Shown one piece after another: positions 44,433-53,996 of a stretch of 64,000 nucleotides of DNA. Location of the stretch: positions 248,001 through 312,000 of the forward strand of contig NZ_JABEDH010000002.1 in NCBI RefSeq assembly GCF_029285175.1, in the 5' to 3' direction. The stretch is from Sulfitobacter sp. M05 (GTDB lineage Bacteria; Pseudomonadota; Alphaproteobacteria; Rhodobacterales; Rhodobacteraceae). Made by a program: the position numbers and the translations under genes. The notes below the pieces were generated by a model. That model did no database searches and was not told the origin of the DNA. It saw nothing but the letters and a program-made list of their open reading frames with translations. Position 1 is the first letter of the stretch. Every line of letters starts with the position of its first letter.

Positions 44433-45407
44433 CTATGCAAACATCGCCTGCGCCTCAAAGCGGCGCAGGCAGGGACGGGCGGCGTGCATTTCTCGGGCGA
44501 GATTATCCGAAGGGCCAAACAGGGCGTTGTGTTCCTGACGCACCGTATCAGGCAAATGCAGACTGTCTGCGCTTAGAAAGGTCTCACTGGGGCAGCCATT
44601 GGAAAACACAATTTCATGCTGCGCCATCACCAGATGGCAATACCGGATCGTGCCGCCGATCTGGCGATAACCGATTCCCATTTCGGCAAGATAGATCGCA
44701 GGAACCAGCACTTCGGCCTCGCCAAACAACATCTCTGCGCGGAAATCCTGCAACAACATGCGATGCTGCGGGGAAACAACAACTTTCTCGGAGTTTCCCA
44801 ATACATTGGGCGGAAAAACAACCGGAGCCATCGGGCCAACGGCCCCAATCCTCTGGCTTAGCACTCCCAAAAGCGGCTGAAACCCGCGGTCCATTGTCTT
44901 TACCAAATCGCCCGCCTGCAATTGCCCAGCCGGGATGCCACCCTTTGGGGTATCAATCAGCGTCGTTTCTGCGAAACAGGCATAATAGTCGGAATATTGA
45001 TTGTCCTGCTGATGCGATGTGCGTTCGGTATTGAAGGTATATGACTGCCCTTCGTTAAACGGGACGGTCGAAACGATGCCCTGAACGGCCCCTTGTTGAT
45101 AACCGTCTCCGCCGAAATGAAATGACGTTACCTTGTGACCCGTTGTTGTATTGATCAGATCATAGGCTGTGTTGATCGTCGTTCCCGCAGCGTAAGATGT
45201 TCCGTCCAGGTTAATCGCATTGGTGAGGGATTGCGTGCTATCAACTTCATCAAAGACCGTATCATTGTCTGTGATCTCGACCAAAGTCGGCGTGGCACCT
45301 GGTGCCAATTGCAGGGTGAATGTCGGCGTCCCAGCCGCCATCGCCCCCTCTTCGGCTGGTGGTGCGTTGATAAAGTCGCTTGGACTATAAATATAGAGAA
45401 ACGCCAC
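44433..45407 (-). CDS. Hint-domain protein
   Basis: The 324-residue protein starts at GTG 45407 (gggaggg upstream). The N-terminal half (1-140) is acidic and Thr/Asn-rich, with no signal peptide. The C-terminal half is a Hint domain as seen in many Rhodobacteraceae proteins: YACFAETTLIDTPKGGIPAGQLQAGDLV, with the candidate nucleophile in ACFA, and SPQHRMLL. Hint domains can self-cleave. Here the Hint part is followed by about 70 residues rather than a partner domain. It is probably exported without a Sec signal; role unknown. Confidence 0.82.
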   Translation of the reverse strand: MAFLYIYSPSDFINAPPAEEGAMAAGTPTFTLQLAPGATPTLVEITDNDTVFDEVDSTQSLTNAINLDGTSYAAGTTINTAYDLINTTTGHKVTSFHFGGDGYQQGAVQGIVSTVPFNEGQSYTFNTERTSHQQDNQYSDYYACFAETTLIDTPKGGIPAGQLQAGDLVKTMDRGFQPLLGVLSQRIGAVGPMAPVVFPPNVLGNSEKVVVSPQHRMLLQDFRAEMLFGEAEVLVPAIYLAEMGIGYRQIGGTIRYCHLVMAQHEIVFSNGCPSETFLSADSLHLPDTVRQEHNALFGPSDNLAREMHAARPCLRRFEAQAMFA

Positions 45408-45732
45408 CTTAACCCTCCCGTTGATGCACGATCTTTAAATGCAATCTGGATGCGGCCCGTGAAACCAGTGAGGCGGCAATAAGGCATTGTTAAGGTTAAC
45501 CACAAAGTAAGAACCGGACCGGCAATAGCCCCCCTTTCCGCGATGTCGCCACTGACGGCCCAGCATCAAGGACAGGGCCGGAAACCAACCGCTGGATGCA
45601 AATCGCCCTTATGCTTGTTTCCATGCCCTGAACGATCCCTGCAAATACCTTGCTACTGTCCCACCCCTGCCCCCTTCCTGCCTGAATTGGCCCTCATAAC
45701 GATTGCAAATGAAGTGATGTGAAGGAGCGGGT
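45408..45732. promoter_or_regulatory. Divergent promoter region, Hint protein / LysR regulator
   Basis: This 325-bp region between divergent starts holds a gggaggg ribosome site for the Hint gene and gaaggagcg for the LysR gene. I see no other gene or strong repeat. Confidence 0.4.
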
Positions 45733-46638
45733 ATGGACCGCCTGACAGAAATGGAAGCCTTTGCCACCGTTGTGGATCAAGGCGGCTTTACCGATGCAGC
45801 GAAAAAGATGGGGATTTCAAAATCCGCCGTTTCCAAACATGTTTCCTCGCTTGAGGCCAGATTGGGGGCACGGTTACTAAACCGCACAACACGCCGTGTA
45901 TCTCCTACGGAAATTGGCCTTGCTTATTACGACCGCGCCCGCCGCGTTCTGAATGATGCAGGCGAAGCGGACGCATTGGTCACATCAATGCAATCTGCCC
46001 CGTCCGGCCTGCTGCGAATTTCGGTTGCAACGGATTTCGGTGTGAACCACCTGTCCCCGGCCCTGTCGGAATTCCTCAGCGATTTTCCGGACATCACCGT
46101 CAACATGGTTCTCAACAACCGCTACGTTGAACTGATCAGCGAAGGTTTTGACATGGCGGTGCGTATCGGTGAGCTGGAAGACAGCACGTTGCGGGCGCGT
46201 AAACTGACCGACACCACCAAACGTATGATCGCCTCGCCCAAGTATTTCGAACAATACGGACGCCCTGAAAAGATCGACGATCTTAACGATCACAAGCTGC
46301 TGCACTACTCGAACCAATCCAGTGGCAATGTCTGGAAACTGACCGCCCCATCTGGCGAAAAACGCCAGGTTCGTACCGCCGGCTGGCTGTCAGTGAACGA
46401 TGGGCAGTCCCTGTTGAATGCCGCCATTTCCGGCCTTGGCATCGCCTATCTGCCCAGCTTTCTTTATGCGGAAGCGATGGAGAAAGGGTTGGTCGAAGAC
46501 GCCATTCCTGACCTGCCGATGGAAACACAGGGCATTTATGCCGTCTATCCGCCGGGCCGTTTCACACAACCAAAGGTACGCGCCTTTATTGATTTTCTGG
46601 TTCACGAATTCGCTGAAAAAGGTCCCAGCGACTGGTAA
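45733..46638 (+). CDS. LysR family transcriptional regulator
   Basis: The 301-residue protein has an N-terminal winged HTH (MEAFATVVDQGGFTDAAKKMGISKSAVSKHVSSLEARLGARL) and a C-terminal LysR substrate-binding domain (about 90-295, GLLRISVATDFGVNHLSPAL). It belongs to the large CrgA/AaeR-like subgroup. Targets and inducer are unknown; the gene is divergent from the Hint gene. A weak terminator-like stem before tttttt lies at 46683-46712. Confidence 0.92.
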   Translation: MDRLTEMEAFATVVDQGGFTDAAKKMGISKSAVSKHVSSLEARLGARLLNRTTRRVSPTEIGLAYYDRARRVLNDAGEADALVTSMQSAPSGLLRISVATDFGVNHLSPALSEFLSDFPDITVNMVLNNRYVELISEGFDMAVRIGELEDSTLRARKLTDTTKRMIASPKYFEQYGRPEKIDDLNDHKLLHYSNQSSGNVWKLTAPSGEKRQVRTAGWLSVNDGQSLLNAAISGLGIAYLPSFLYAEAMEKGLVEDAIPDLPMETQGIYAVYPPGRFTQPKVRAFIDFLVHEFAEKGPSDW

Positions 46639-46851
46639 CCAGATCCCGAACACTACACCGCCTCCCTCGGTGAAACTCTCCTCCGGTGCCACATGCGCAT
46701 CGGGGGTTTTTTCGTTCGCATTGTGTATTTGATCCCGGAAAGCCTGTTACGAAAGAGCCACGATTACCCCCTCTTGCGGCCCGCGCTTCGCCTCATTGCG
46801 GCCACATATCCTGTGTAGATCGCGGTAAAGCAGACAACAGGACAGAAGCCC

Positions 46852-47571
46852 ATGAACAAACACCGCGCATTTTTACTTGGCATCATGGCTCTATCCGTAA
46901 CTGCCTGTACCCAGACCGGGCCGCAGGCACCAACACGGCTAGAAACCAGTCCGCTGGGGTTTCACGCCAGCGTGTTGTCGTCTGACGGCATGACCGAACA
47001 GGCCCGCGAGCTAAACGCCCACGCCAATGCGATTGTGCGGGCCTCTACCCTGAAGGGGGCGATGATCGGAGCTGCGGTTGGCTGTGGTCTGGGTGTGCTT
47101 ACCGCCAGCAATGCAAGCAGCTGTATCCCTGCTGCGGCCGTGGGTGCCGCCGGCGGTGCGGTGATCGGCAATGCAGCCGGCAAGCGCGAAGTGCAGCGCC
47201 GTGTCAAGCTGGCCTCGCCCAATGCGCTGGTGCGCAATCTGCGCAAGGCAAATGGTAATCTGGCTTCGATCCAATCCTCTCTGCCCGATCTTCTGGCAGC
47301 GCAGGACGCAGAGCTAAGCCGGCTGTCTCTGTCTTTTGCAGCGGGACAGGTCAGCAAGGAAAACCATGACAAAAAGGCCGAGGCCATCCGTAGAGACCGG
47401 GCCAAACTGGCCGAAGCGCTGATGACTACTGCGCAGCAATCACAAAAAGCCGCAGCAAATCTGCGGGCAGCCGCGCAGGCGGGTCATACCGGACTGGACT
47501 GGCACATTGGTGCCACCGAGAAACTGGCCCGTGACGCCCTATCCTCCCGATCCAACATCACTCTGCTCTAG
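46852..47571 (+). CDS. Lipoprotein with glycine-rich region and helical tail
   Basis: The 239-residue protein has a lipoprotein signal MNKHRAFLLGIMALSVTAC with lipobox (VTAC). A Gly/Ala-rich stretch (about 65-110: MIGAAVGCGLGVL, GAAGGAVIGNAAG) may contact a membrane, followed by a long amphipathic helical part (about 125-210). I know no named family. Convergent with the OmpA-like gene (15-bp gap). Confidence 0.7.
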   Translation: MNKHRAFLLGIMALSVTACTQTGPQAPTRLETSPLGFHASVLSSDGMTEQARELNAHANAIVRASTLKGAMIGAAVGCGLGVLTASNASSCIPAAAVGAAGGAVIGNAAGKREVQRRVKLASPNALVRNLRKANGNLASIQSSLPDLLAAQDAELSRLSLSFAAGQVSKENHDKKAEAIRRDRAKLAEALMTTAQQSQKAAANLRAAAQAGHTGLDWHIGATEKLARDALSSRSNITLL

Positions 47572-47586
47572 CAACAAGGCGCAAGC

Positions 47587-48522
47587 CTAGGGACGCCCCA
47601 GCAAGACCACCTCGACACGCCGGTTTACCTCTCGACCGGCGTCCTCAAGGTTGCTGGCGATAGGCGTAAGATATCCCACCCCCTCGGCATCCAGACGCGC
47701 AGCATCAACACCGTAAGCATCGATCAGCCGCTGGCGCACAGCGCGGGCGCGGGCGCGTGACACCGCAATATTTGCCTCAAGCCCCCCAACGGTATCGGTA
47801 TGGCCCACCAAGGCCACCCGCAATTCTGGATTGCCGCGCAGAAAGTCAGCAAGGCTTGTCAGACTTTCAAACGGCCCTTCGCCCAAGGCACTGTTGCCAC
47901 TGGCAAAATCCAGATCGTTCAGCACCTTGTGCCCGCGTGCCAACAGTACTGTCGCAAGGTCATCTGCCCCACCATCCGCCGTGCCCACTGGCAGCGCCGC
48001 TTTGCTCGTGACCGACAGTGTGTCCTTGGCCGCTGTGCCCGCCCGGATGATTTGCACATAGGCAGACGTCGCCGAGGTGCTGGCCAAAATCGTCACCGCC
48101 TCGCGCAAGTCGCCCTCGACAAGACGCAACCCAGTTACGAACTGAAAGGCGCGAATATTCACGTACATATTCGGCCCCGGCAGGGTTTCCGTGGCAAAAC
48201 GAAAGTCGAAACCACCGCAGGTCACGGCCTGACAATCAAGCGCAATTTCGAAACCGGCGGCGCGCAATTGTTCCCGCAGCGGGCGCATCACCTGAAAGGG
48301 CGTCAGCCCCGGAGAATCAAGCCGCCAGGCGGCGCGCTGGACATCCCCCTCAAGGGTGACCGTCGCCACCTCGCCCGCCGAAAACACCGCAACAGGTGCC
48401 TCGTAAACATCCGGTCCGGTGTTGCGTTCAACGGTCTGCCGCGCTGTTGCGGGCAGGTCTAATTCGACGGCCCCCAAAGGCGCCGCCGACATCAGCAAAA
48501 AGACAAGGGTTGCCCGGATCAT
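47587..48522 (-). CDS. OmpA-family protein, periplasmic
   Basis: The 311-residue protein has a signal peptide (1-18, MIRATLVFLLMSAAPLGA) and an unassigned N-terminal half (about 20-190). The OmpA-like peptidoglycan-binding domain (about 200-310) has VALVGHTDTVGGLEANIAVSRARARAVRQ and ends NRRVEVVLLGRP. It overlaps the upstream peroxidase-like gene by four bases, giving a five-gene string (50535 to 47587) with very short or no gaps. Confidence 0.88.
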   Translation of the reverse strand: MIRATLVFLLMSAAPLGAVELDLPATARQTVERNTGPDVYEAPVAVFSAGEVATVTLEGDVQRAAWRLDSPGLTPFQVMRPLREQLRAAGFEIALDCQAVTCGGFDFRFATETLPGPNMYVNIRAFQFVTGLRLVEGDLREAVTILASTSATSAYVQIIRAGTAAKDTLSVTSKAALPVGTADGGADDLATVLLARGHKVLNDLDFASGNSALGEGPFESLTSLADFLRGNPELRVALVGHTDTVGGLEANIAVSRARARAVRQRLIDAYGVDAARLDAEGVGYLTPIASNLEDAGREVNRRVEVVLLGRP

Positions 48523-49088
48523 CGCGCCTGTGCGTGATATTCAGGATTGGGGCGCATGTCCGTGCCACTGGCCACGCGGTTGGTCATGTTGAAAAACGCC
48601 GCCACATTGGCAATGTCCCAGATATCGCGGTCGGTAAATCCGACGTCGCGCAGCTTTTGCCGGTCCTGTTCTTCGACGGATGCGCTGTGCTGGGTCAATT
48701 GCACCGCAAAATCCAACATCGCACGTTGTTTCGCCGAAATCTTGGCAACGCGATAGTTCATCACCAATGCCTCCCCCAAGGCCGGATCACCGGACAGTTC
48801 CCGCACGGCAGCCCCATGCGCAACAAGGCAATAGAAACATTTGTTCACCGATGAAACCGCAACCGCGATCATCTCGCGTTCAAGTTTGCTCAGCGCGCTG
48901 TCGCCCAGCATCAGGTTGTTATAGAGCGCGGTAAACGTGTTCAACTTGTCCACATCAAAGGCATGGGCGCGCAGCACATTGGGGACCATGCCCAGCTTGT
49001 CCTGACAGATATCAAAGTACTTTTGCGTCGCTTCCGGCAGCGGGTCCACCATAGGCAGGTCAAGGGCGGTCGGCATATCGTCTTGCAT
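48519..49088 (-). CDS. Peroxidase-related (AhpD/CMD-like) protein
   Basis: The 189-residue carboxymuconolactone decarboxylase-fold protein has the redox motif CFYCLVAHG (CxxC...H), typical of the alkylhydroperoxidase AhpD core group. The ATG at 49088 was chosen since aagga precedes it. Probably thiol-dependent peroxide defence; reductant partner unknown. Confidence 0.86.
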   Translation of the reverse strand: MQDDMPTALDLPMVDPLPEATQKYFDICQDKLGMVPNVLRAHAFDVDKLNTFTALYNNLMLGDSALSKLEREMIAVAVSSVNKCFYCLVAHGAAVRELSGDPALGEALVMNYRVAKISAKQRAMLDFAVQLTQHSASVEEQDRQKLRDVGFTDRDIWDIANVAAFFNMTNRVASGTDMRPNPEYHAQAR

Positions 49089-49099
49089 TGTGTGGTCCT

Positions 49100-49819
49100 T
49101 CAATCGGGTAATATGCGATAATGGTATCGCCCCACGGCCTCAAAGCCCAGAGCGCGATACAGCGTATTACCCGCCACATTATCCTCCAGACAGATGACAG
49201 ACATATGGGTGGCCCCCTGCGCCTGCCCCCAATAGGCTGCACGCCGCATCATCCATTCCGCAACACCTTGCCGTCGCTGGTGAGGCAAAACGACCAGTCC
49301 ATGAACCATGCAAATGCCCGCATGTACCGCCGCAAAAGCGGCCCCGCCCGGTTTTTCATTCCACCGCGCCAACACCCCGGTTTTGCAGGCAGCCCGCGCC
49401 ATCACATCGCGCCGCGCCTGTCCAATGCCATCGGTTGCCCAAATCTCTTTCATAATGGCCAGCGGCTCCCAGATGCAGAAAGCCGTCACCGGGGGAATTA
49501 TAACATTTGTCAGATCTTCGATCGGCAGCGCGTATAGAGTTATTGGGTCCTTCACCACATATCCGCGCGCGGCAAGGGCCTGATCCAGCTGTGGCGTGTC
49601 ACCCCGTTCGCAAAACAATGGACGCTGGCCGATGGCCTGCATCGCATTTTCGGCTGCTGTGATTTGCGCATCTGTCACCGTGCCTAAGGCCGTCGCCGCA
49701 GAAACCCGTTGTCCGCCCCCCTGCCCGTCGCGCAGTTTGAAACCATCCTGCTCCCAGATGCGAGCCGTAGGCCATGTGGCCTCGGAGGCGGCGAAATAAT
49801 CAGCCAACGACGGGGTCAC
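49100..49819 (-). CDS. GNAT family N-acetyltransferase
   Basis: The 239-residue protein has a C-terminal GNAT fold (about 140-235): VLPHQRRQGVAEWMMRRAAYWGQ as acetyl-CoA loop and LEDNVAGNTLYRALGFEAVGRYHY. The N-terminal 100 residues are a degenerate second module. Substrate unknown. The start overlaps the CinA-like stop by four bases; the next gene begins 11 bp downstream. Confidence 0.83.
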   Translation of the reverse strand: MTPSLADYFAASEATWPTARIWEQDGFKLRDGQGGGQRVSAATALGTVTDAQITAAENAMQAIGQRPLFCERGDTPQLDQALAARGYVVKDPITLYALPIEDLTNVIIPPVTAFCIWEPLAIMKEIWATDGIGQARRDVMARAACKTGVLARWNEKPGGAAFAAVHAGICMVHGLVVLPHQRRQGVAEWMMRRAAYWGQAQGATHMSVICLEDNVAGNTLYRALGFEAVGRYHYRILPD

Positions 49820-50535
49820 GAAAACGCCGCCTCAAGCCGCGCCAGCGCTGAGTCTATCTGGTCTGCATCATTGCCGCGGATCACAATATGGGCCCCGTAA
49901 CTGCCGTCTTTCTGATAGGGATAAGACCCCATCGACAACAGTGGAAAGGCCTCGGCAAGATCGCCCAAAGGCCCCGCGATGTCCCCCTCGCCCCGCTCGA
50001 TGCGCATGGTTTTGCTGATCAAGGGCGCGCCGCCTGTAAGGGTAGGCAGCACAGAGGCAACCATGGCCGTGAATACCGATGGCACCCCAGCCATCACATG
50101 CACGTTTTCCAACCTGAACCCCGGCGCGGCAGAGACCGGATTGTCAATAAGCGTCGCCCCTTCCGGAATGCGCGCCATGCGCAGACGCGCCGCGTTCAGC
50201 TCGGTTCCGGATTTTGCGTAATGTTCAGCCAGTATCGCCCGCGCATCATCGCGCACATCAATCGACGCGCCAAATGCCGCGGCAATACAATCCGCCGTAA
50301 TGTCGTCATGAGTCGGCCCGATCCCGCCACTGGTGAACACATAGTCATAGGCCCCCGACATCGCCTGTACCGCTGCGATAATCGTGCCGCGTTTGTCACC
50401 GATCATCCGCACCTCTTCCAGATCAATGCCAACCTCGGTCAGTTGCCCCGCCAGATGATGCATATTGCTGTCGCGGGTGCGCCCTGACAGGATTTCATCT
50501 CCGATCACGATCATGGCGGCGGTGGGGTTAGACAT
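49816..50535 (-). CDS. CinA-N-like molybdopterin-binding protein
   Basis: The 239-residue MoCF_biosynth fold protein has MIVIGDEILSGRTRDSN and FTSGGIGPTHDDITADC. It is the stand-alone N-terminal domain of CinA (nicotinamide mononucleotide/ADP-ribose pyrophosphatase-like, COG1058), without the C-terminal amidase. Often seen as a single gene in alphaproteobacteria. It is first of the short-gap string 50535-47587 and divergent from sfsA (46-bp gap). Confidence 0.88.
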   Translation of the reverse strand: MSNPTAAMIVIGDEILSGRTRDSNMHHLAGQLTEVGIDLEEVRMIGDKRGTIIAAVQAMSGAYDYVFTSGGIGPTHDDITADCIAAAFGASIDVRDDARAILAEHYAKSGTELNAARLRMARIPEGATLIDNPVSAAPGFRLENVHVMAGVPSVFTAMVASVLPTLTGGAPLISKTMRIERGEGDIAGPLGDLAEAFPLLSMGSYPYQKDGSYGAHIVIRGNDADQIDSALARLEAAFS

Positions 50536-50581
50536 GGGCTTCTCCTTGAGCGTGCTTTGTTAAGGGTATAGGCCGCGCTAC

Positions 50582-51295
50582 ATGCGCTTTCAAACCGAAC
50601 TTGTTCCCGCCCGCCTGATCCGCCGTTACAAACGATTCTTGGCCGATTGCCGGCTTGAAGACGGAACCGAGGTCGTGGCCCATTGCGCCAATCCCGGCTC
50701 CATGATGGGTCTGGCCGATGAAGGCATCAAAATCTGGCTGGAACCCAATGACGACCCAAAGAAAAAGCTGAATTACGGCTGGCGTCTTGTCGATCACGAG
50801 GACGGGAATTTCACCGGTGTTGATACATCTTTGCCGAACAAGGCGGTACGCGCCGCCCTTGAGACAGGCGGCATCGCAGGGCTTGAAAATTACAAGACCG
50901 TGCGTCCCGAAGTGAAGTATGGCACCAACTCGCGCATCGATTTTCTGCTGAGCGAACCCGGCCTGCCTGACGCCTATGTCGAGGTAAAATCCGTCACCCT
51001 CTCGCGACAAAAAGGACTGGCAGAATTTCCCGACAGCGTTACCGCGCGCGGGGCGAAACATATGGGCGAGTTGACCGAAGTGGCCCGTGCAGGCCAGCGT
51101 GCCGTGTTGCTTTATCTGGTGCAACGTACAGATTGCACCCATGTCGCGATGGCAGCCGATATTGATCCAACCTATGCCGCCGCTCATGCAACCGCGACTG
51201 CCGCGGGGGTGGAAACCCTGTGCATCGGCACCCATATCACACCTCAGGCGGTAACAATTGCCGGCCCTCTGGCCCTTGACCGCCCGACGCGCTAG
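50582..51295 (+). CDS. sfsA: SfsA family protein (sugar fermentation stimulation homologue)
   Basis: The 237-residue protein has VAHCANPGSMMGL, TNSRIDFLLSEPGLPDAYVEVKSVTLS and FPDSVTARGAKHMGEL, hallmarks of SfsA. SfsA is thought to be a DNA-binding or nuclease-like protein; its role is poorly defined. It is followed by map after 33 bp, same strand. Confidence 0.93.
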   Translation: MRFQTELVPARLIRRYKRFLADCRLEDGTEVVAHCANPGSMMGLADEGIKIWLEPNDDPKKKLNYGWRLVDHEDGNFTGVDTSLPNKAVRAALETGGIAGLENYKTVRPEVKYGTNSRIDFLLSEPGLPDAYVEVKSVTLSRQKGLAEFPDSVTARGAKHMGELTEVARAGQRAVLLYLVQRTDCTHVAMAADIDPTYAAAHATATAAGVETLCIGTHITPQAVTIAGPLALDRPTR

Positions 51296-51328
51296 GAAGC
51301 CCCATAAAATAACCGATTGGAGAAACCG

Positions 51329-52141
51329 GTGACTGAACAACACCGTGGCCGCCAGACGAAAGACGGCATTCGCATTTACGACCCATCCGATTCTGCTGGC
51401 ATGTATGCGGCGGGTGCCCTTGCCGCGACCATTCTGGATGAAATCGCAGAGCATGTTTTTGTCGGCCAAACCACCGCCGAGATCGACCGCATTATCGAAG
51501 ACAAGGTGAATGCCGCCGGCGCGAAATCTGCGACCATCGGCTATAAGGGCTATCAGCACGCCAGCTGTATTTCGGTGAACCATGTGGTTTGCCACGGCAT
51601 TCCGGGCGACAAAAAGCTGAAAGACGGCGACATCCTGAACATCGACGTCACGGTAATTGTGGACGGTTGGTTTGGTGACACCAGCCGCATGTATGTCGCT
51701 GGCAAGTTGTCCCGCAAGGCAGAGCGGCTGATTGATATCACACATAAATCCCTGATGCGCGGCATCGAGGTTGTGAAACCCGGCAATACCTTTGGTGACA
51801 TCGGCCACGCGATCCAGACTTTTGTCGAGGCGCAACGGATGTCCGTGGTTACTGACTTTTGCGGTCACGGGCTGGGGCGGGTGTTTCACTCGCCGCCCAA
51901 CGTCCTGCATTACGGCAAGCCCGGAACGGGTGCAGTGCTGGAGCCGGGGATGTTCTTTACCATCGAACCCATGGTGAACCTTGGCCGCGCTGAAACCAAA
52001 ACCCTGTCAGACGACTGGACTGCGGTAACCCGCGACAAATCTCTGTCGGCACAGTTTGAACATTCCGTCGGTGTGACAGAAGACGGGGTCGAGATTTTCA
52101 CCCTTTCGCCCGCCGGCAAGTTCCATCCAACCTATGAATAG
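51329..52141 (+). CDS. map: Methionine aminopeptidase type I
   Basis: The 270-residue protein starts at GTG 51329 (ttggag upstream). Pita-bread fold with metal ligands in DILNIDVTVIVDGWFGDTSRM (Asp, Asp), GHGLGRVFHSPP (His), MFFTIEPMVN (Glu) and the C-terminal QFEHSVGVT (Glu). It removes the initiator Met from new proteins. Confidence 0.95.
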   Translation: MTEQHRGRQTKDGIRIYDPSDSAGMYAAGALAATILDEIAEHVFVGQTTAEIDRIIEDKVNAAGAKSATIGYKGYQHASCISVNHVVCHGIPGDKKLKDGDILNIDVTVIVDGWFGDTSRMYVAGKLSRKAERLIDITHKSLMRGIEVVKPGNTFGDIGHAIQTFVEAQRMSVVTDFCGHGLGRVFHSPPNVLHYGKPGTGAVLEPGMFFTIEPMVNLGRAETKTLSDDWTAVTRDKSLSAQFEHSVGVTEDGVEIFTLSPAGKFHPTYE

Positions 52142-52240
52142 CGCGCCTTGCTGCTGTCTTTTCTTGCGGTTTTAGGTAATAATTGTTGCCATAATTCCAG
52201 AGCTGTGATGTCTTGCCCTGAATAGGGAAGGGATTCTGAC

Positions 52241-53452
52241 ATGAATTGGCAAGACATTTTCGCCACCCGCATGGGCCGAATGAAGGCAAGTGAGATCCGG
52301 GAGCTGCTCAAGTTGCTTGATCAGCCGGATATCATTTCCTTTGCCGGTGGCATTCCTGATCCGGCCCTGTTCCCGGTGCAGGCATTTCAGGGTGCGATGA
52401 CCGATGCGCTGTCGCCAGCCAACAGCAGCGCTGCGCTGCAATATTCCGTCTCCGAAGGTTATGGCCCGCTGCGTGACTGGATCGTTGACGAAATGACGGC
52501 ATTGGGTGTGCCCTGCACCCGCGACAACATCCTGATCACCTCGGGCTCGCAACAGGCACTGGATTATCTGGGCAAGCTGTTGCTGTCGCCAAATGATACC
52601 GCGCTGATCGGCTGGCCGACCTATCTGGGCGCTTTGGGTGCCTTCAACGCCTATGAACCGAATTACGACCAGTTGATCCCACGCGGCAACCGGTCTGCCG
52701 CCGATTATGCACAGACGGCAAAAGACAAAGGCGGGCAGGTGAAATTCGCCTATGCCTCGGTTGATTTCGCAAATCCCACCGGCGAAACACTGGACCGCAC
52801 CGCCCGCGAAAGCATCCTTGATCTGGCCGAAACACTCGACATCGCGGTGATCGAGGATTCCGCCTATCAGGCCCTGCGTTATGATGGCGATCCGGTGCCG
52901 CCAATGCTGGCGCTTGAGGTCGAACGCAAGGGCAGCATCGACACCTGCCGCACCCTGTATTGCGGCAGCTTTTCCAAAACCCTTGCCCCCGGTTTGCGGG
53001 TTGGGTGGGTCTGTGGTGCGTCAGAGGTCATCAGCCAGATGGTGTTGATGAAACAGGCCGCTGACCTGCATTCCGCAACGCTGAATCAGATGGCAATCAA
53101 CACCGTCGCGCGGGCGCTGTTCGCCGATCACACCGCAAACCTGCGCCGGGTCTACCGCGTGCGGCGCGATACCATGCTGGCCGCCCTGCAAGAGCATATG
53201 CCAGAAGGGGTGACATGGACAAAACCCGAAGGCGGGATGTTCGTCTGGGTGACTTTGCCAAAAAACATCGACGGCGGCGAGCTGTTGCGCCATGCGCTTG
53301 AGACACAAAAACTGGCCTTTGTGCCGGGGCAAGCCTTTTTTGCCGACCGCTCGGGCGCGAATACCCTGCGCCTTGCCTATTCATTGGCGGATGAAGCCCA
53401 GATCAACGAAGGTATGCAGCGCTTGGGCGCGGCGATCAGGGATCTGGCGTAA
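52241..53452 (+). CDS. PLP-dependent aminotransferase (2-aminoadipate aminotransferase-like)
   Basis: The 403-residue fold-type I protein has FAGGIPDPALFPVQAF, LITSGSQQALDYLGKLL, VIEDSAYQALRY and the PLP Lys in YCGSFSKTLAPGLRVGW. This resembles the LysN/MocR-effector group of aminotransferases without a DNA-binding domain. Substrate undefined. The 3' end overlaps rsmD by 17 bp on the other strand. Confidence 0.9.
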   Translation: MNWQDIFATRMGRMKASEIRELLKLLDQPDIISFAGGIPDPALFPVQAFQGAMTDALSPANSSAALQYSVSEGYGPLRDWIVDEMTALGVPCTRDNILITSGSQQALDYLGKLLLSPNDTALIGWPTYLGALGAFNAYEPNYDQLIPRGNRSAADYAQTAKDKGGQVKFAYASVDFANPTGETLDRTARESILDLAETLDIAVIEDSAYQALRYDGDPVPPMLALEVERKGSIDTCRTLYCGSFSKTLAPGLRVGWVCGASEVISQMVLMKQAADLHSATLNQMAINTVARALFADHTANLRRVYRVRRDTMLAALQEHMPEGVTWTKPEGGMFVWVTLPKNIDGGELLRHALETQKLAFVPGQAFFADRSGANTLRLAYSLADEAQINEGMQRLGAAIRDLA

Positions 53453-53996
53453 CCTCCAGCAGGGTAACATGGGTGTCGCCGTATTTGCGACTGTCCAGAC
53501 GCGTGAACCCCTTGGGCGCGAATTGGGGGGTGTTCTCCTCCCAAACGATCATCGCACCCGCCGCCAGCCATCCGCCCGCCTGTAGGGCGGCAAGCGCCAG
53601 TTGCCCCATGCCTTTGCCGTAAGGCGGATCAAGAAAGATTAAATCGAACGGGGCCTGCTGCCACGGCCCCAGCTGCGTCGCGTCATCGCGCAACAGCTTG
53701 GTCTGTTCGGCAACCCGCAGTTTCGCGACGTTCTCGCCGATCAGGCGTTGCCCGGCGCGGCCGTTTTCCACAAAATGCACCGATGCCGCGCCCCGCGACA
53801 ACGCCTCTAGCCCCAAGGCACCTGTGCCCGCAAACAGATCCAGCACCCGCGCGCCATTAATCACATTGTGATGCGTCAGCATGGAAAACAGGCTTTCGCG
53901 CACGCGATCTGATGTCGGGCGCAGATGGGCGGCGGCATCCCCCTTGCCCACATCGGCCAATATCGTGCCACGGGATTTCCCAGCAATAATTCTCAT
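53436..53996 (-). CDS. rsmD: 16S rRNA (guanine-966 N2) methyltransferase
   Basis: The 186-residue protein has MRIIAGKSRG, RPTSDRVRESLFSML, LDLFAGTGALGLEALSRGA and the catalytic LIFLDPPYGKGMG. Methylates G966 of 16S rRNA in the small ribosomal subunit. Start overlaps the flavoprotein stop by four bases. Confidence 0.95.
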   Translation of the reverse strand: MRIIAGKSRGTILADVGKGDAAAHLRPTSDRVRESLFSMLTHHNVINGARVLDLFAGTGALGLEALSRGAASVHFVENGRAGQRLIGENVAKLRVAEQTKLLRDDATQLGPWQQAPFDLIFLDPPYGKGMGQLALAALQAGGWLAAGAMIVWEENTPQFAPKGFTRLDSRKYGDTHVTLLEVTPDP

